From Streptomyces sp. MA5143a (lineage in GTDB: Bacteria; Actinomycetota; Actinomycetes; Streptomycetales; Streptomycetaceae), in NCBI RefSeq assembly GCF_900290235.1, contig NZ_OLMK01000047.1, positions 1 through 64,000 of the forward strand: DNA of 64,000 bases, in the 5' to 3' direction. Made by a program: the position numbers and the translations under genes. Below, in pieces: positions 47,394-56,640 of this stretch (position 1 is its first letter; every line of letters begins with the position of its first letter). The notes beneath the pieces are model-generated. The model was given only the letters and a program-made list of their open reading frames with translations. It had not been told where the DNA came from and did no database searches.

Positions 47394-47405
47394 GGCACCT
47401 CGGGG

Positions 47406-49037
47406 TCAGCCCATGTGCGGGTAGGCGTAGTCGGTCGGCGGGACCAGCGTCTCCTTGATCGCGCGGGTCAGGGTCCAGCGCATCAGGTTCTGCGGGGCGC
47501 CCGCCTTGTCGTTGGTACCGGAGGCGCGACCGCCGCCGAACGGCTGCTGGCCGACGACCGCGCCGGTGGACTTGTCGTTGATGTAGAAGTTGCCCGCGGC
47601 GTAGCGGAGCTTGTCCATCGTGTACGCGGCGGCCGCGCGGTCACCGGCGATGACCGAGCCCGTGAGGGCGTAGTCGGACACCGACTCCATCTGGGTCAGC
47701 ATCTCCTCGTACGTGTCGTCCTCGTAGACGTACACCGCGAGGAACGGCCCGAAGTACTCGGTGGTGAACACGTCGTGCTCCGGGTCGGCGCACTCGACGA
47801 CGGTCGGACGGACGAACCAGCCGACGGAGTCGTCGTAGGAGCCGCCCGCGACGATCGTGCACGCCGGGTCGGCCTTCGCGCCGTCGATGGCGGCCTTGAC
47901 CTTGGCGAAGGCGCGCTCGTCGATGACGGCGCCGATGAAGTTCGACAGGTCGGTGACGTCACCCATGGTGAGGTAGTCGACCTCGGCGGCGAACTCCTCC
48001 TTGAAGCCGTCGTTCCAGATGGACGCCGGGATGTAGGCGCGGGAGGTCGCCGAGCACTTCTGGCCCTGGTACTCGAAGGCGCCCCGGGTGAGGGCCGTCT
48101 TCAGCACCGCGCGGTCGGCGCTCGGGTGGGCGACGACGAAGTCCTTGCCGCCGGTCTCGCCGACCAGACGCGGGTAGGAGCGGTACTTCTCGATGTTGGC
48201 GCCGACCGTCTTCCACAGGTACTGGAAGGTCTTCGTGGAGCCGGTGAAGTGGATGCCGGCGAGGTCGCGGTGGACCAGGGCGACCTTCGAGACCTCGATG
48301 CCGTCCCCGGTGACGAGGTTGATGACGCCCTTCGGCAGGCCCGCCTCCTCCAGCAGCCGCATGAGCAGCACGGCGGCGTGCGTCTGGGTCGGGCTCGGCT
48401 TCCACACGACCACGTTGCCCATGAGGGCGGGCGCGGTGGGCAGGTTGCCGGCGATCGCCGTGAAGTTGAACGGGGTGATCGCGTAGACGAAACCCTCGAG
48501 CGGGCGGTGGTCGAGGCGGTTCCAGACGCCCGGGGAGTTCGCCGGGGGCTGCTCGGCGAGCAGGTCGCGGGCGTACTTGACGTTGAAGCGCCAGAAGTCG
48601 ACCAGCTCGCAGGGGGTGTCGATCTCGGCCTGCTGGGCGGTCTTGGACTGGCCGAGCATGGTGGAGGCGGCCAGCGTCTCGCGCCAGGGGCCGGCGAGCA
48701 GCTCGGCCGCGCGCAGGATGATCGCGGCACGGTCGTCGAAGGACATCGCGCGCCAGGCGGGCGCGGCGGCGAGGGCCGCGTCGATCGCGTCCTGGGCGTC
48801 CTGCTGGGTGGCGTTGGCGTAGGTGCCGAGGCGGGCCTTGTGGTTGTGGGGCTGGACGACGTCGAAGCGGTCGCCGCCGCCCATCCGCCGCTCGCCGCCG
48901 ATGGTGCAGGGCAGGTCGATCGGGTTCTCGGCCAGCTCCTTCAGCCTGGCCTCCAGCCGGGCCCGCTCGGGCGAGCCGGGGGCGTAGCCGTGCACCGGCT
49001 CGTTGACGGGGGTGGGGACCTGGGTCACAGCGTCCAT
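47406..49037 (-). CDS. pruA: L-glutamate gamma-semialdehyde (1-pyrroline-5-carboxylate) dehydrogenase
   Basis: A 543-residue aldehyde dehydrogenase, second step of proline breakdown to glutamate. It contains CTIGGERRMGGGDRFDVVQP, FTAIAGNLPTAPALMGNVVV, the NAD-binding GIHFTGSTKTFQYLWKTVG, general base in LVGETGGKDFVVAHPS and catalytic Cys in EYQGQKCSATSRAYIP, and the C-terminal PFGGGRASGTNDKAGAPQNL. Full length. It follows the proline dehydrogenase gene after 39 bases on the same strand, forming a put operon. Confidence 0.95.
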   Translation of the reverse strand: MDAVTQVPTPVNEPVHGYAPGSPERARLEARLKELAENPIDLPCTIGGERRMGGGDRFDVVQPHNHKARLGTYANATQQDAQDAIDAALAAAPAWRAMSFDDRAAIILRAAELLAGPWRETLAASTMLGQSKTAQQAEIDTPCELVDFWRFNVKYARDLLAEQPPANSPGVWNRLDHRPLEGFVYAITPFNFTAIAGNLPTAPALMGNVVVWKPSPTQTHAAVLLMRLLEEAGLPKGVINLVTGDGIEVSKVALVHRDLAGIHFTGSTKTFQYLWKTVGANIEKYRSYPRLVGETGGKDFVVAHPSADRAVLKTALTRGAFEYQGQKCSATSRAYIPASIWNDGFKEEFAAEVDYLTMGDVTDLSNFIGAVIDERAFAKVKAAIDGAKADPACTIVAGGSYDDSVGWFVRPTVVECADPEHDVFTTEYFGPFLAVYVYEDDTYEEMLTQMESVSDYALTGSVIAGDRAAAAYTMDKLRYAAGNFYINDKSTGAVVGQQPFGGGRASGTNDKAGAPQNLMRWTLTRAIKETLVPPTDYAYPHMG

Positions 49038-49076
49038 GAGTTCCGTAACTCCTTACTGAGCGGGCGGTTTTCGGGC

Positions 49077-50003
49077 TCAGCCCTTGCTGATCATCGAGCG
49101 GACGAAGAAGCGCAGGTTGGCCGGCTTCTCGGCCAGGCGACGCATGAAGTAGCCGTACCAGTCGGTGCCGTAGGCGGTGTAGACCCGCATGCGGTGGCCC
49201 TCGGCGGCGAGCCGGTGGTGCTCGTCGGTACGGATGCCGTACAGCATCTGGAACTCGTACTCGTCGAGCTTGCGCCCGGCGCGGTGGGCGAGTTCCTGGG
49301 CGATGGAGATGAGGCGGGGGTCGTGGGATCCGATCATCGGGTACCCCTCGCCGTCCATGAGGGTCTTCAGGGTGCGGACGTACGCCTTGTCGATCTCGGT
49401 CTTCTGCTGATGGGCGACGGAGGCGGGCTCCTTGTAGGCGCCCTTCACCAGGCGTACCCGGCTGCCGTTCGCGGCGAGGCGGCGGGCGTCGGCCTCGGTG
49501 CGGAAGAGGTAGGCCTGGATGACGCAGCCGGTCTGCGGGAAGTCGCGGCGCAGCTCCTCGTGGATGGCGAACATCGAGTCGAGGGTGGTGTGGTCCTCCG
49601 CGTCGAGGGTGACGGTCGTGCCGATCGCGGCGGCGGCCTCGACGACGGGGCGGACGTTCGCGAGGGCCAGCTCGTGGCCGCCCTCCAGCGCCTGACCGAA
49701 CAGGGACAGCTTGACCGACATCTCGGCGCGTTCGCCCAGCTCCAGCGCGCCGAGCCGGTCGATCAGCTCCAGGTAGGCGTCACGGGCGGCGGTGGCCTGC
49801 TCGGGCCGGGTGATGTCCTCGCCGACGACGTCCATCGTCACTTCGAGGCCCGCGGCGGTGAGGTCCTCGACGACGGGGACGATGTCGTCGACGCCCTCCC
49901 CGGGGATGAAGCGGTCGACGACCTGCTTGGTCACGGGCGCGGCCGAGATCAGGCGTCGCATCCGGTCGCTGCGCGACGCGGCGAGAATCACGGGACCCAG
50001 CAC
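49077..50003 (-). CDS. Proline dehydrogenase (monofunctional)
   Basis: A 308-residue FAD-dependent beta/alpha-barrel enzyme that oxidises proline to pyrroline-5-carboxylate. The barrel has LEVTMDVVGEDITRPEQATA, MSVKLSLFGQ, VTLDAEDHTTLDSMFAIHEE, IQAYLFRTEADARRLA, RVRLVKGAYKEPASVAHQQK with the substrate lysine, and EFQMLYGIRTDEHHRLAAEG. The short one-domain form is usual in actinobacteria. GTG 50003 has GGAGG upstream; the extra N-terminus in the open frame is not homologous. It diverges from a PucR-type regulator. Confidence 0.94.
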   Translation of the reverse strand: MLGPVILAASRSDRMRRLISAAPVTKQVVDRFIPGEGVDDIVPVVEDLTAAGLEVTMDVVGEDITRPEQATAARDAYLELIDRLGALELGERAEMSVKLSLFGQALEGGHELALANVRPVVEAAAAIGTTVTLDAEDHTTLDSMFAIHEELRRDFPQTGCVIQAYLFRTEADARRLAANGSRVRLVKGAYKEPASVAHQQKTEIDKAYVRTLKTLMDGEGYPMIGSHDPRLISIAQELAHRAGRKLDEYEFQMLYGIRTDEHHRLAAEGHRMRVYTAYGTDWYGYFMRRLAEKPANLRFFVRSMISKG

Positions 50004-50149
50004 GGGGCACCTCCACAAACCAGCAGATAGAACCACCGTGAAACCTAAGGATCCCCCCGTTCGCCGACCATCGACAGCTGTCACGCATCCGTGCCGCAGA
50101 TCTCAGACAGATGTATGAAGGGTGCCGTGGGATGGGGGAGAATGCCCTC

Positions 50150-51334
50150 GTGACGCCGGACGCCGCATCGTTCCACCACGTGGGTGACTACCAGGAGCTC
50201 GTCGACGAGATCTCGGCGCTGCTCGGCGCCCCGGCGACGCTGGAGAACCGTGACTTCGAGCTGATCGCGTTCGGCGCGTACGACAGCGAGGGCGATCTCG
50301 ACCCGTCGGCCCTGGACCCGGTCCGGACCCGCTCGATCCTGACCCGCCGCTCGACGGCGGCCGTGCGGGAGTGGTTCGAGGGCTTCGGGATCACCCGGGC
50401 GACCGCCCCCGTCCGTATCCCCCCGACCCCAGAGGCGGGCGTGCTGCGGGGCCGCGTCTGCCTCCCCGTACGCCACCGGGGTGTGGTCCTCGGCTACGTC
50501 TGGCTGCTGGACGGTGATCCGGGTCCCACCGACGCCCAGTTGTCCGCCGCCATGGCGGTCGCGTCCCGCATCGGCGCGCTCCTCGCGGACGAGGCGCAGG
50601 CGGGCGCGGACCTCACCCGGGAGCTGCGGGCGGTGCTCACGGCCGGGCCCGGCTGGGAGCGGGACATGGCGGTGGCGGAACTGCGCGCCGCCCTCGGCCC
50701 GCGCGGCGACGGTGTCCACACGGTGGTGTGCGTGGCCCCGTGGCCGTCGGCGGACCCGGACGACGTCCCGTCCTTCCGTACCGTGCCGGGGGCGACGGCG
50801 CTGTGCACGGTGCCGTGGGGGGCGGCCGGGCAGAGCCTCGCCCTGCTGGTGCGGCTACGCTCGGCGGACGTCCCGGCGCCCGCGCTCACGGCGGCCGGCC
50901 GGCTGCTGGAGCGGGCGGGCGCGCGGGCGGCGGCGGGGGTGGCGGGCGCCCGGACGGGGCTCGGCGAGCTGGGCACCGCGTGGCGCGAGGCGTCGTCGGC
51001 GGCCCGCGCGGCGCTGGCGGAGCCCCGCCTCGGCCCGGTCGCCGAGTGGCGTTCGATCGGGCCGTACCGCCTGCTGACGTCCCTGCCTCCCCAGGTCCCG
51101 CAGGACCCCGCCGTCAGGACACTCCTGTCCCCCGCCCACCACGAACTGGCCCGCACCGCCGAGACGTTCCTCGACTGCGCGGGCCAGGCGGGCCGCACGG
51201 CGGCGGAGCTGGGCATCCACCGCCAGACCCTCTACTACCGCCTCTCCCGCGTCGAACAACTGACAGGCCTGGACCTGGACGACGGCGAGGACCGGCTCTT
51301 GCTGCACATGGCCCTGAAGGGGGCACGGCTCTGA
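50150..51334 (+). CDS. PucR-family regulator of proline use
   Basis: A 394-residue regulator. Its N-terminal part is a GAF-like sensing domain (VGDYQELVDEISALLGAPAT, LPVRHRGVVLGYVWLLDGDP), followed by a middle domain and a C-terminal PucR helix-turn-helix (CAGQAGRTAAELGIHRQTLY, RLSRVEQLTGLDLDDGEDRL). It is divergent from the proline dehydrogenase/pruA operon across 146 bases and probably activates it in response to proline (inference from position and family). GTG 50150 with GGGGGAGA was chosen; ATG 50132 and 50111 are alternatives. Confidence 0.88.
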   Translation: MTPDAASFHHVGDYQELVDEISALLGAPATLENRDFELIAFGAYDSEGDLDPSALDPVRTRSILTRRSTAAVREWFEGFGITRATAPVRIPPTPEAGVLRGRVCLPVRHRGVVLGYVWLLDGDPGPTDAQLSAAMAVASRIGALLADEAQAGADLTRELRAVLTAGPGWERDMAVAELRAALGPRGDGVHTVVCVAPWPSADPDDVPSFRTVPGATALCTVPWGAAGQSLALLVRLRSADVPAPALTAAGRLLERAGARAAAGVAGARTGLGELGTAWREASSAARAALAEPRLGPVAEWRSIGPYRLLTSLPPQVPQDPAVRTLLSPAHHELARTAETFLDCAGQAGRTAAELGIHRQTLYYRLSRVEQLTGLDLDDGEDRLLLHMALKGARL

Positions 51335-51367
51335 GGACCTCATGACGGTGGCGCGAAACGGCGCTTC

Positions 51368-51388
51368 TGAAAATGATTGTCATCATGC
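51368..51388 (+). promoter_or_regulatory. Zur/Fur-like box upstream of the ABC importer
   Basis: TGAAAATGATTGTCATCATG resembles the actinobacterial Zur box (7-1-7-type AT-rich palindrome around GAAAATGAT-TTTCAT) and stands out in this GC-rich DNA. It lies 52 bases upstream of the start of the binding-protein gene, in the promoter region. Fur is the alternative; the assignment is by eye. Confidence 0.6.
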
Positions 51389-51439
51389 TACGGTCATGGC
51401 GCGTTCAACCTTTGACCACGCCTTTACTCGGAGTGTCCC

Positions 51440-52927
51440 GTGCGCGTCCCCGTCCGTCTTGTTCCCCTGACCGCGGTCACCGCGGCCTCCGCCCTGCTCA
51501 CGGGCTGCTTCTCCGCGACGGGGGCCGACGGGGCCGCCGACGAGGGCAAGCGGATCCGGGTCGCGCACATGCTGCCGCCCCGTTCGGGCCTGTCGCCGCT
51601 GTCCGACGACGCGTTCAAGCTGTCGCGCTGGTCGACCGCCGAGACCCTGGTGAAGCTGAACCCGGAGGGCGACGCGAAGCCCGCGCTCGCCACCGAGTGG
51701 AAGCGGTCGGGCAAGAGCTGGACGTTCACGATCCGGGAGGGCGTGACCTTCCACGACGGCACGAAGCTCACCGGCGACGCCGTCGTCAACTCCCTCACCC
51801 GCGCGGCCACGGCCTCCCCCAAGCCCCGCATCCTCGACGGCGTGGAGCTGACCGCGAAGGCCGACGGCGACACCGTCACCGTCACCACCGCCGTGGAGGA
51901 CCCCCTGGTCCCCCAGCGCCTCAGCTCGCCCCAGCTGTCGATCCTCGCCGCGAAGGCGTACCGGGGGAAGACGGTGAACCCGGTCGGCGCGGGCACCGGC
52001 CCCTTCGAACTCACCAAGGTCAACGGCACCTCCTCCGCCGCCCTCGACCGCTACGACGCCTACTGGGGCGACAAGGCCAAGGCACCCGGCATCGACGTGA
52101 CGTTCGTACCGGACGGCACCGCCCGCGCCGCCGCCCTGCGCACCGGCGAGGCCGACATCGTCGAGGCGATCCCCGTCTCCCAGGCCGCCGTGCTCGACCC
52201 GGACCTGATCACCGAGGTCCCCATGCCGCGCACCAACACCCTCTACCTGAACACCGGGAAGGGAGTCTTCAAGGACGCCTCGCTGCGCGCCGCCGCCCGC
52301 GAGGCCGTCGACGCCGAGTCGATCGTCAAGGGTGTCTACGAGGGGCGTGCCGACGTGGCCGAGGGTCTGCTGGGGCCCGCGCTGCCCTGGGCCGCCGAAC
52401 TGCGGTCGACCGTGAAGCGCGCCAAGGCCGGTGACCCGTCCGGGAAGTCGATCACCATCGGCACCTTCACCGACCGCGCCGAACTGCCCGAGGTCGCCGC
52501 CACGCTCCAGCAGCAGCTCCAGAAGGCCGGGTTCAAGGTGAAGCTCGACGTCCGCGAGTACGCCAACATCGAATCCGACGCGCTGGCGGGCGAGTTCGAC
52601 GCGTTCATCCTCTCCCGGGCAACCGTCCTCGACTCGGGTGATCCGGCCGCGTACCTCTACAGCGACTTCGCCTCCGACGGCTCCTTCAACATCGCCCAGC
52701 TGGCGGACGACAAGGTCGACGCCGCTCTGAAGAAGGCGTCCGACACCGCCGCCGGCGACGCCCGCCGCAAGGCCGTCATCGAGGCCGAGGCCGCCGTCCT
52801 CGGCACCGACGCCGCCGTGCCGATGCTCCACGAGCGCGTCATCCAGGGCGACGCGGCCGGTGTCGTGGGCGCGGCGCACGACCCGCGGGAACGCGAGCTG
52901 GTCACCACCGCCACCTACGTCAAGTGA
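51440..52927 (+). CDS. Substrate-binding lipoprotein, peptide/nickel/metallophore ABC transporter (family 5)
   Basis: 495 residues. A signal with lipobox VTAASALLTGCFSATG leads a family 5 (DppA/NikA) fold: LSPLSDDAFKLSRWSTAETL, RSGKSWTFTIREGVTFHDG and KLTGDAVVNSL, VGAGTGPFELTKVNG, and C-terminal IAQLADDKVDAALKKASDTA. Family 5 proteins carry peptides, nickel or nickel/zinc-metallophore complexes. The Zur-like box at 51368 makes a zinc or metallophore role plausible; a nickel role is the alternative, of interest beside the urease operon. GTG 51440 has GGAG. The permease start overlaps its stop (GTGA). Confidence 0.9.
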   Translation: MRVPVRLVPLTAVTAASALLTGCFSATGADGAADEGKRIRVAHMLPPRSGLSPLSDDAFKLSRWSTAETLVKLNPEGDAKPALATEWKRSGKSWTFTIREGVTFHDGTKLTGDAVVNSLTRAATASPKPRILDGVELTAKADGDTVTVTTAVEDPLVPQRLSSPQLSILAAKAYRGKTVNPVGAGTGPFELTKVNGTSSAALDRYDAYWGDKAKAPGIDVTFVPDGTARAAALRTGEADIVEAIPVSQAAVLDPDLITEVPMPRTNTLYLNTGKGVFKDASLRAAAREAVDAESIVKGVYEGRADVAEGLLGPALPWAAELRSTVKRAKAGDPSGKSITIGTFTDRAELPEVAATLQQQLQKAGFKVKLDVREYANIESDALAGEFDAFILSRATVLDSGDPAAYLYSDFASDGSFNIAQLADDKVDAALKKASDTAAGDARRKAVIEAEAAVLGTDAAVPMLHERVIQGDAAGVVGAAHDPRERELVTTATYVK

Positions 52928-54762
52928 GGCACACCGTACGGAAGTCGGTCGGCCCCGCGGGGCTGACCCGCTTCGTGTGCCTGCTCGCCGTCCTGGCCGC
53001 CGTGGGTCTGCTGCCCTGGCTCTCCGGCAGGGACCCGGCGCTGACCGTGCTGCGCGCCCGGTCCGCCGAGCAGGAGGCGACCGGCGAGGCGCTGACCGCG
53101 ATCCGCGAGGACCTGGGCCTGGAGGCCGGCCCCCTGTCCCTGCTGGGCCGGTGGGCGTCCGGGCTGCTCCGCGGCGACCTCGGCACGTCCTGGGTGTCGG
53201 GCACCGAGGTGCTCCCCTCGGTGGTCTCCGGGCTCCAGGTCTCCCTCGGTCTCATGGGCGCCGCCTTCGCCGTCGCCGTGCTGCTGGCCGGCGCGCTGGT
53301 CGCCCCGGTGCTCGTGCGGGGCCGGGGGACGGCCGGCGCGTTCGCCGCGATGCTCGCCGCCGTCCCCGAGTTCCTGCTGGCCACGGTGGCGCTGCTGGTG
53401 TGCGGGGTGTGGCTGGGCCTGCTGCCGACCTCCGGCTGGGCGGGCCCCGAGTATCTGGTCCTGCCCGCGGTCGCCCTCGGTGTCCCGGCGGGCGGACTGC
53501 TCGGCCGGCTGGTCGCGGACGCGCTGCCCGCCGTGCTCGACGAACGCTGGGTGGAACTGTGGCGGGGGGCGGGCGTCAGCCGGGCGCGGGTCTCGGCGGC
53601 GGCGCTGCGGCGGGTCCTGCCGCCCCTGGTCCCCCAGTTCGGCATGGTCGCCGTCGGTCTGACCGGCGGCGCTGTCGCCGTGGAGACGGTGTTCGCGGTG
53701 CCCGGCATCGGCCGTACGGCCCTCGGCGCGGCCAAGTCCCAGGATCTCCCCCTCCTCCAGGGCTCGATCCTCGCGCTCCTCGCTCTGGGCCTGGTCGCGG
53801 GCGCCCTCGCCGCCCTCGCCCGGCGCCGGCTCCTCGGCCCCGCCCTGCGCGACGCGGGCCTCACCCTCCCGGCCGCCCGCCCGGTCCGCACCCACCCGGC
53901 GGTGCCGCTGACCCTCGCGGTGCTCCTGCTGGTCGCGGTCGGCTGGGGGCTGCTGCGGGACCCGTACGGCGTGGACACCACCGCCCGGCTGCTGCCGCCG
54001 TCCTGGGCGCACCCGCTCGGCACGGACGGGCTCGGCCGTGACGTCCTGGCCCGCCTCGGCCACGGCGCCGCCTCCACCGTCGGCACGGCGGCGGCCGTCT
54101 GCGCCCTGAGCCTGCTCGCCGCGCTGGCGCTCGGCTTCCTGCCCCGCGTGGCCGAGGGCGCGTCCGACATCGCCAACGCGCTGCCCCCGGTGATCGCCGG
54201 CATCCTGGTCGCCGCCGCGGCGGGCCCCGGCACACGGGGCGCGGCCCTCGCCGTGGCCCTGATCTCCTGGCCCCCGCTGACCGCGCACGCGGCGGCCCTG
54301 GTCCAGGAGGTGCGGGCGTCCACCTTCCTCACCGCCCAGCGCGCGATCGGCGCGAGCCCGTGGTGGATCCTCACCCGGCACGTCCTGCCCTCGGTGGCCG
54401 CCCCGGTCACCCGGCACGCGATCCTCCGCCTCCCCGGCATCGCCCTCGCCCTCGCCTCGCTCGGCTTCCTCGGCCTGGGCGCCCAGCCGCCCACCCCGGA
54501 GTGGGGCCTGCTGCTCGACGAGTCCCGCGCCTACGTGGAACGCGCCCCGTGGGCGGCCCTCGCCCCGGCGGTCGCCCTGGCCCTGCTGGCGGGCCTCGCG
54601 GTGTCGGGCGCGGCGTACACCCAGGGGCGCGCGCGACGGCGCGGCAGCCGGAGGGCCGACCCTCCCCGGAGGAACGAGCAGGACCGGCCCCGGTCCCCGA
54701 AGGCCCCCACGGACGGACGGGACGGGACCGACGAGACCCTGGCGGGAGCCCGACATGCCTGA
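52924..54762 (+). CDS. Fused DppB-DppC-type ABC permease
   Basis: A 612-residue membrane protein made of two permease halves. Residues about 1-300 resemble DppB/NikB (RGDLGTSWVSGTEVLPSVVS, ETVFAVPGIGRTALGAAKSQ; EAA loop around RWVELWRGAGVSRARV) and 320-570 resemble DppC/NikC (HPLGTDGLGRDVLARLGHGA; RASTFLTAQRAIGASPWWIL). The two are normally separate genes; here they are one chain with a basic linker, and a disordered 40-residue tail. GTG 52924 overlaps the binding-protein stop by four bases. The typical DppB N-terminal region is shortened. Confidence 0.9.
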   Translation: MRHTVRKSVGPAGLTRFVCLLAVLAAVGLLPWLSGRDPALTVLRARSAEQEATGEALTAIREDLGLEAGPLSLLGRWASGLLRGDLGTSWVSGTEVLPSVVSGLQVSLGLMGAAFAVAVLLAGALVAPVLVRGRGTAGAFAAMLAAVPEFLLATVALLVCGVWLGLLPTSGWAGPEYLVLPAVALGVPAGGLLGRLVADALPAVLDERWVELWRGAGVSRARVSAAALRRVLPPLVPQFGMVAVGLTGGAVAVETVFAVPGIGRTALGAAKSQDLPLLQGSILALLALGLVAGALAALARRRLLGPALRDAGLTLPAARPVRTHPAVPLTLAVLLLVAVGWGLLRDPYGVDTTARLLPPSWAHPLGTDGLGRDVLARLGHGAASTVGTAAAVCALSLLAALALGFLPRVAEGASDIANALPPVIAGILVAAAAGPGTRGAALAVALISWPPLTAHAAALVQEVRASTFLTAQRAIGASPWWILTRHVLPSVAAPVTRHAILRLPGIALALASLGFLGLGAQPPTPEWGLLLDESRAYVERAPWAALAPAVALALLAGLAVSGAAYTQGRARRRGSRRADPPRRNEQDRPRSPKAPTDGRDGTDETLAGARHA

Positions 54763-55960
54763 CGCACCCCTCGCGGCCCCCGCACCCGGCCCGCGCCCCG
54801 ACCCCCGGATGCCCCTCTCACCCTCCGCACCACGTGGACCATCTGCGCAGCCCGCACAGCCCACGCAGTCTGAGCCCGCACCGACGGTGCCCGACGAGCC
54901 GGCCGCGCCCGACGCCCTGCTCTCGGTGCGTGACCTGCGGGTCGCCTTCGGCGCCCTGGAGGTCGTGCGCGGGCTCTCCTTCGACGTCCGCCCCCGCGAG
55001 GTGCTCGCCCTGGTCGGCGAGTCCGGCGCGGGCAAGTCCCTCACCGCGCGGGCCCTGCTGGGCATGCTGCCGCGGGGCACGACGACGAGCGGGAGCGTAC
55101 GGCTGAGGCAGGAGCCGGGGTCGTACGCCGAGCTGGTGGGCGCCACCCGCCCGGCGCTCACCGCCCTGCGCGGCCGCCGGATCGCCCTCGTCCCCCAGGA
55201 CGCCCTGTCCGCCCTGTCCCCCGTGCACCGCGTCGGCGACCAACTCGCCGCGGCCGTACGGTCGGTGGGGGGCGTCTCCCGCTCCGAGGCCCGTACCCGG
55301 GCGGTCGCCGCCCTTGACCGGGTCGGCATCCCCGACGCCGCGCGCAAGGCACGGGCGTACCCCCACGAGTACTCCGGCGGGATGCGGCAGCGGGCCGTGA
55401 TCGCCATGGCGACGATCAACGAACCGGACGTCGTCGTCGCCGACGAGCCCACCACCGCGCTCGACGCCGAGCTCCAGGACCAGGTGCTACGGGTCCTCGG
55501 CGAGCAGCGCGAGGCGGTCGGCGCCGCGCTCGTGCTGGTCACGCACGACCTGGGCGTGGTCCGCGACCACACCGACCGCGTCCTGGTCATGTACGCCGGC
55601 CGCCAGGTCGAACAGGGCCCGACGCACCGGGTGCTGGACCGCCCTCGGGCCCCGTACACGGCGGGACTGCTGGCCTCGCTGCCACCGGCGGACGGCGAGG
55701 ACGGCCCCGGGGGCGGCACCGCGCGGCGCGGCGGCTCCGGTCGGCGCCGTCGGCTGCCCGCCATCCCCGGCTCCCCGCCCGCGCCCGACGCGCTGCCGCC
55801 CGGCTGCGCCTTCGCGCCCCGCTGCCCCCTCGCCGAGGACCGCTGCCGCCGGGAGCGACCCGGCCCGTGGACGGTCGCCGACGGTCATGAGGTCTCCTGC
55901 CACCGCTGGGACGAAGTGCCGTACCCGGCGACCGAGTTGTTCCTGGAGCGGCCCGCGTGA
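54755..55960 (+). CDS. ABC transporter ATP-binding protein (DppD/OppD type)
   Basis: 401 residues. A disordered Pro/Ala-rich N-terminus (about 50 residues) leads an ATPase: Walker A GESGAGKSLTARALL, Q-loop LVPQDALSALSP, signature YSGGMRQRAVIAMA, Walker B DVVVADEPTTALD and H-loop LVTHDLGVV. The C-terminal RRLPAIPGSPPAPDALPPG and CAFAPRCPLAEDRC carry the OppD/F-type extension with the Cys cluster. ATG 54755 overlaps the permease by 8 bases. Confidence 0.93.
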   Translation: MPDAPLAAPAPGPRPDPRMPLSPSAPRGPSAQPAQPTQSEPAPTVPDEPAAPDALLSVRDLRVAFGALEVVRGLSFDVRPREVLALVGESGAGKSLTARALLGMLPRGTTTSGSVRLRQEPGSYAELVGATRPALTALRGRRIALVPQDALSALSPVHRVGDQLAAAVRSVGGVSRSEARTRAVAALDRVGIPDAARKARAYPHEYSGGMRQRAVIAMATINEPDVVVADEPTTALDAELQDQVLRVLGEQREAVGAALVLVTHDLGVVRDHTDRVLVMYAGRQVEQGPTHRVLDRPRAPYTAGLLASLPPADGEDGPGGGTARRGGSGRRRRLPAIPGSPPAPDALPPGCAFAPRCPLAEDRCRRERPGPWTVADGHEVSCHRWDEVPYPATELFLERPA

Positions 55961-56640
55961 ACCAGCCCACCGCCCTGCTCGACGTACGCGATCTGGTCGT
56001 CCGCTACGGCGCGGTCACCGCCGTCGACCATGTCTCCTTCAGCGTGGACGCGGGCGAGACCCTCGCCCTGAACGGCCCCTCCGGCTGCGGCAAGTCCTCC
56101 ACGGTGGCCGCCGTGCTCCGGCTGCGCCGCCCCGACGGCGGCCGGGTCCGTTTCGAGGGCCGGGAGCTGACGACGCTCAGCGAGCGCGAACTGCGCCCGC
56201 TGCGGCCCCGGATGCAGCCGGTCTTCCAGGACCCGTACGGCTCGCTCAGCCCCCGCCATCGCATCCGGGACGCGGTCGCGGAGCCGCTGCGTGTCCAGGG
56301 CCGCTGGGACGCGACGGGCCCCGCGCGGGTCGCCGCGCTCCTCGACCGTGTCGGTCTCGCCCCGGCCTACGGCGACCGCTTCCCGCACGAGCTGTCCGGC
56401 GGCCAGTGCCAGCGCGCCGGCATCGCCCGCGCCCTGGCCTCCGAGCCCCGGCTGCTCGTCCTCGACGAACCGGTCTCCGCCCTCGACCCGTCCGTCCGGG
56501 CCGGCGTCCTCAATCTCCTCGCCGGCCTCCAGGACGACCTGGGGCTGGCGTATCTGTTCATCTGTCACGATCGCGCAGTTGTACGGCACTTCGCGGACCG
56601 GGTGGTCGAGATGCGCGGGGGCCGGCTCGTGCCGGCGTAG
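55957..56640 (+). CDS. ABC transporter ATP-binding protein (DppF/OppF type)
   Basis: 227 residues, ATPase core with Walker A GPSGCGKSSTVAAVL, Q-loop PVFQDPYGSLSPRH, signature LSGGQCQRAGIARALA, Walker B LLVLDEPVSALDP and H-loop FICHDRAVV. It lacks the C-terminal OppF-type extension that most DppF proteins have, so it is short. It overlaps the previous gene by four bases and its stop abuts the stop of the convergent TetR gene, with no intergenic space. Confidence 0.93.
   Translation: MNQPTALLDVRDLVVRYGAVTAVDHVSFSVDAGETLALNGPSGCGKSSTVAAVLRLRRPDGGRVRFEGRELTTLSERELRPLRPRMQPVFQDPYGSLSPRHRIRDAVAEPLRVQGRWDATGPARVAALLDRVGLAPAYGDRFPHELSGGQCQRAGIARALASEPRLLVLDEPVSALDPSVRAGVLNLLAGLQDDLGLAYLFICHDRAVVRHFADRVVEMRGGRLVPA

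Noticed and set aside
49077..50084. Longer proline dehydrogenase starting at 50084
   Set aside because: The GTG at 50003 has a GGAGG site and family homology begins there; the extra 27 residues do not match.
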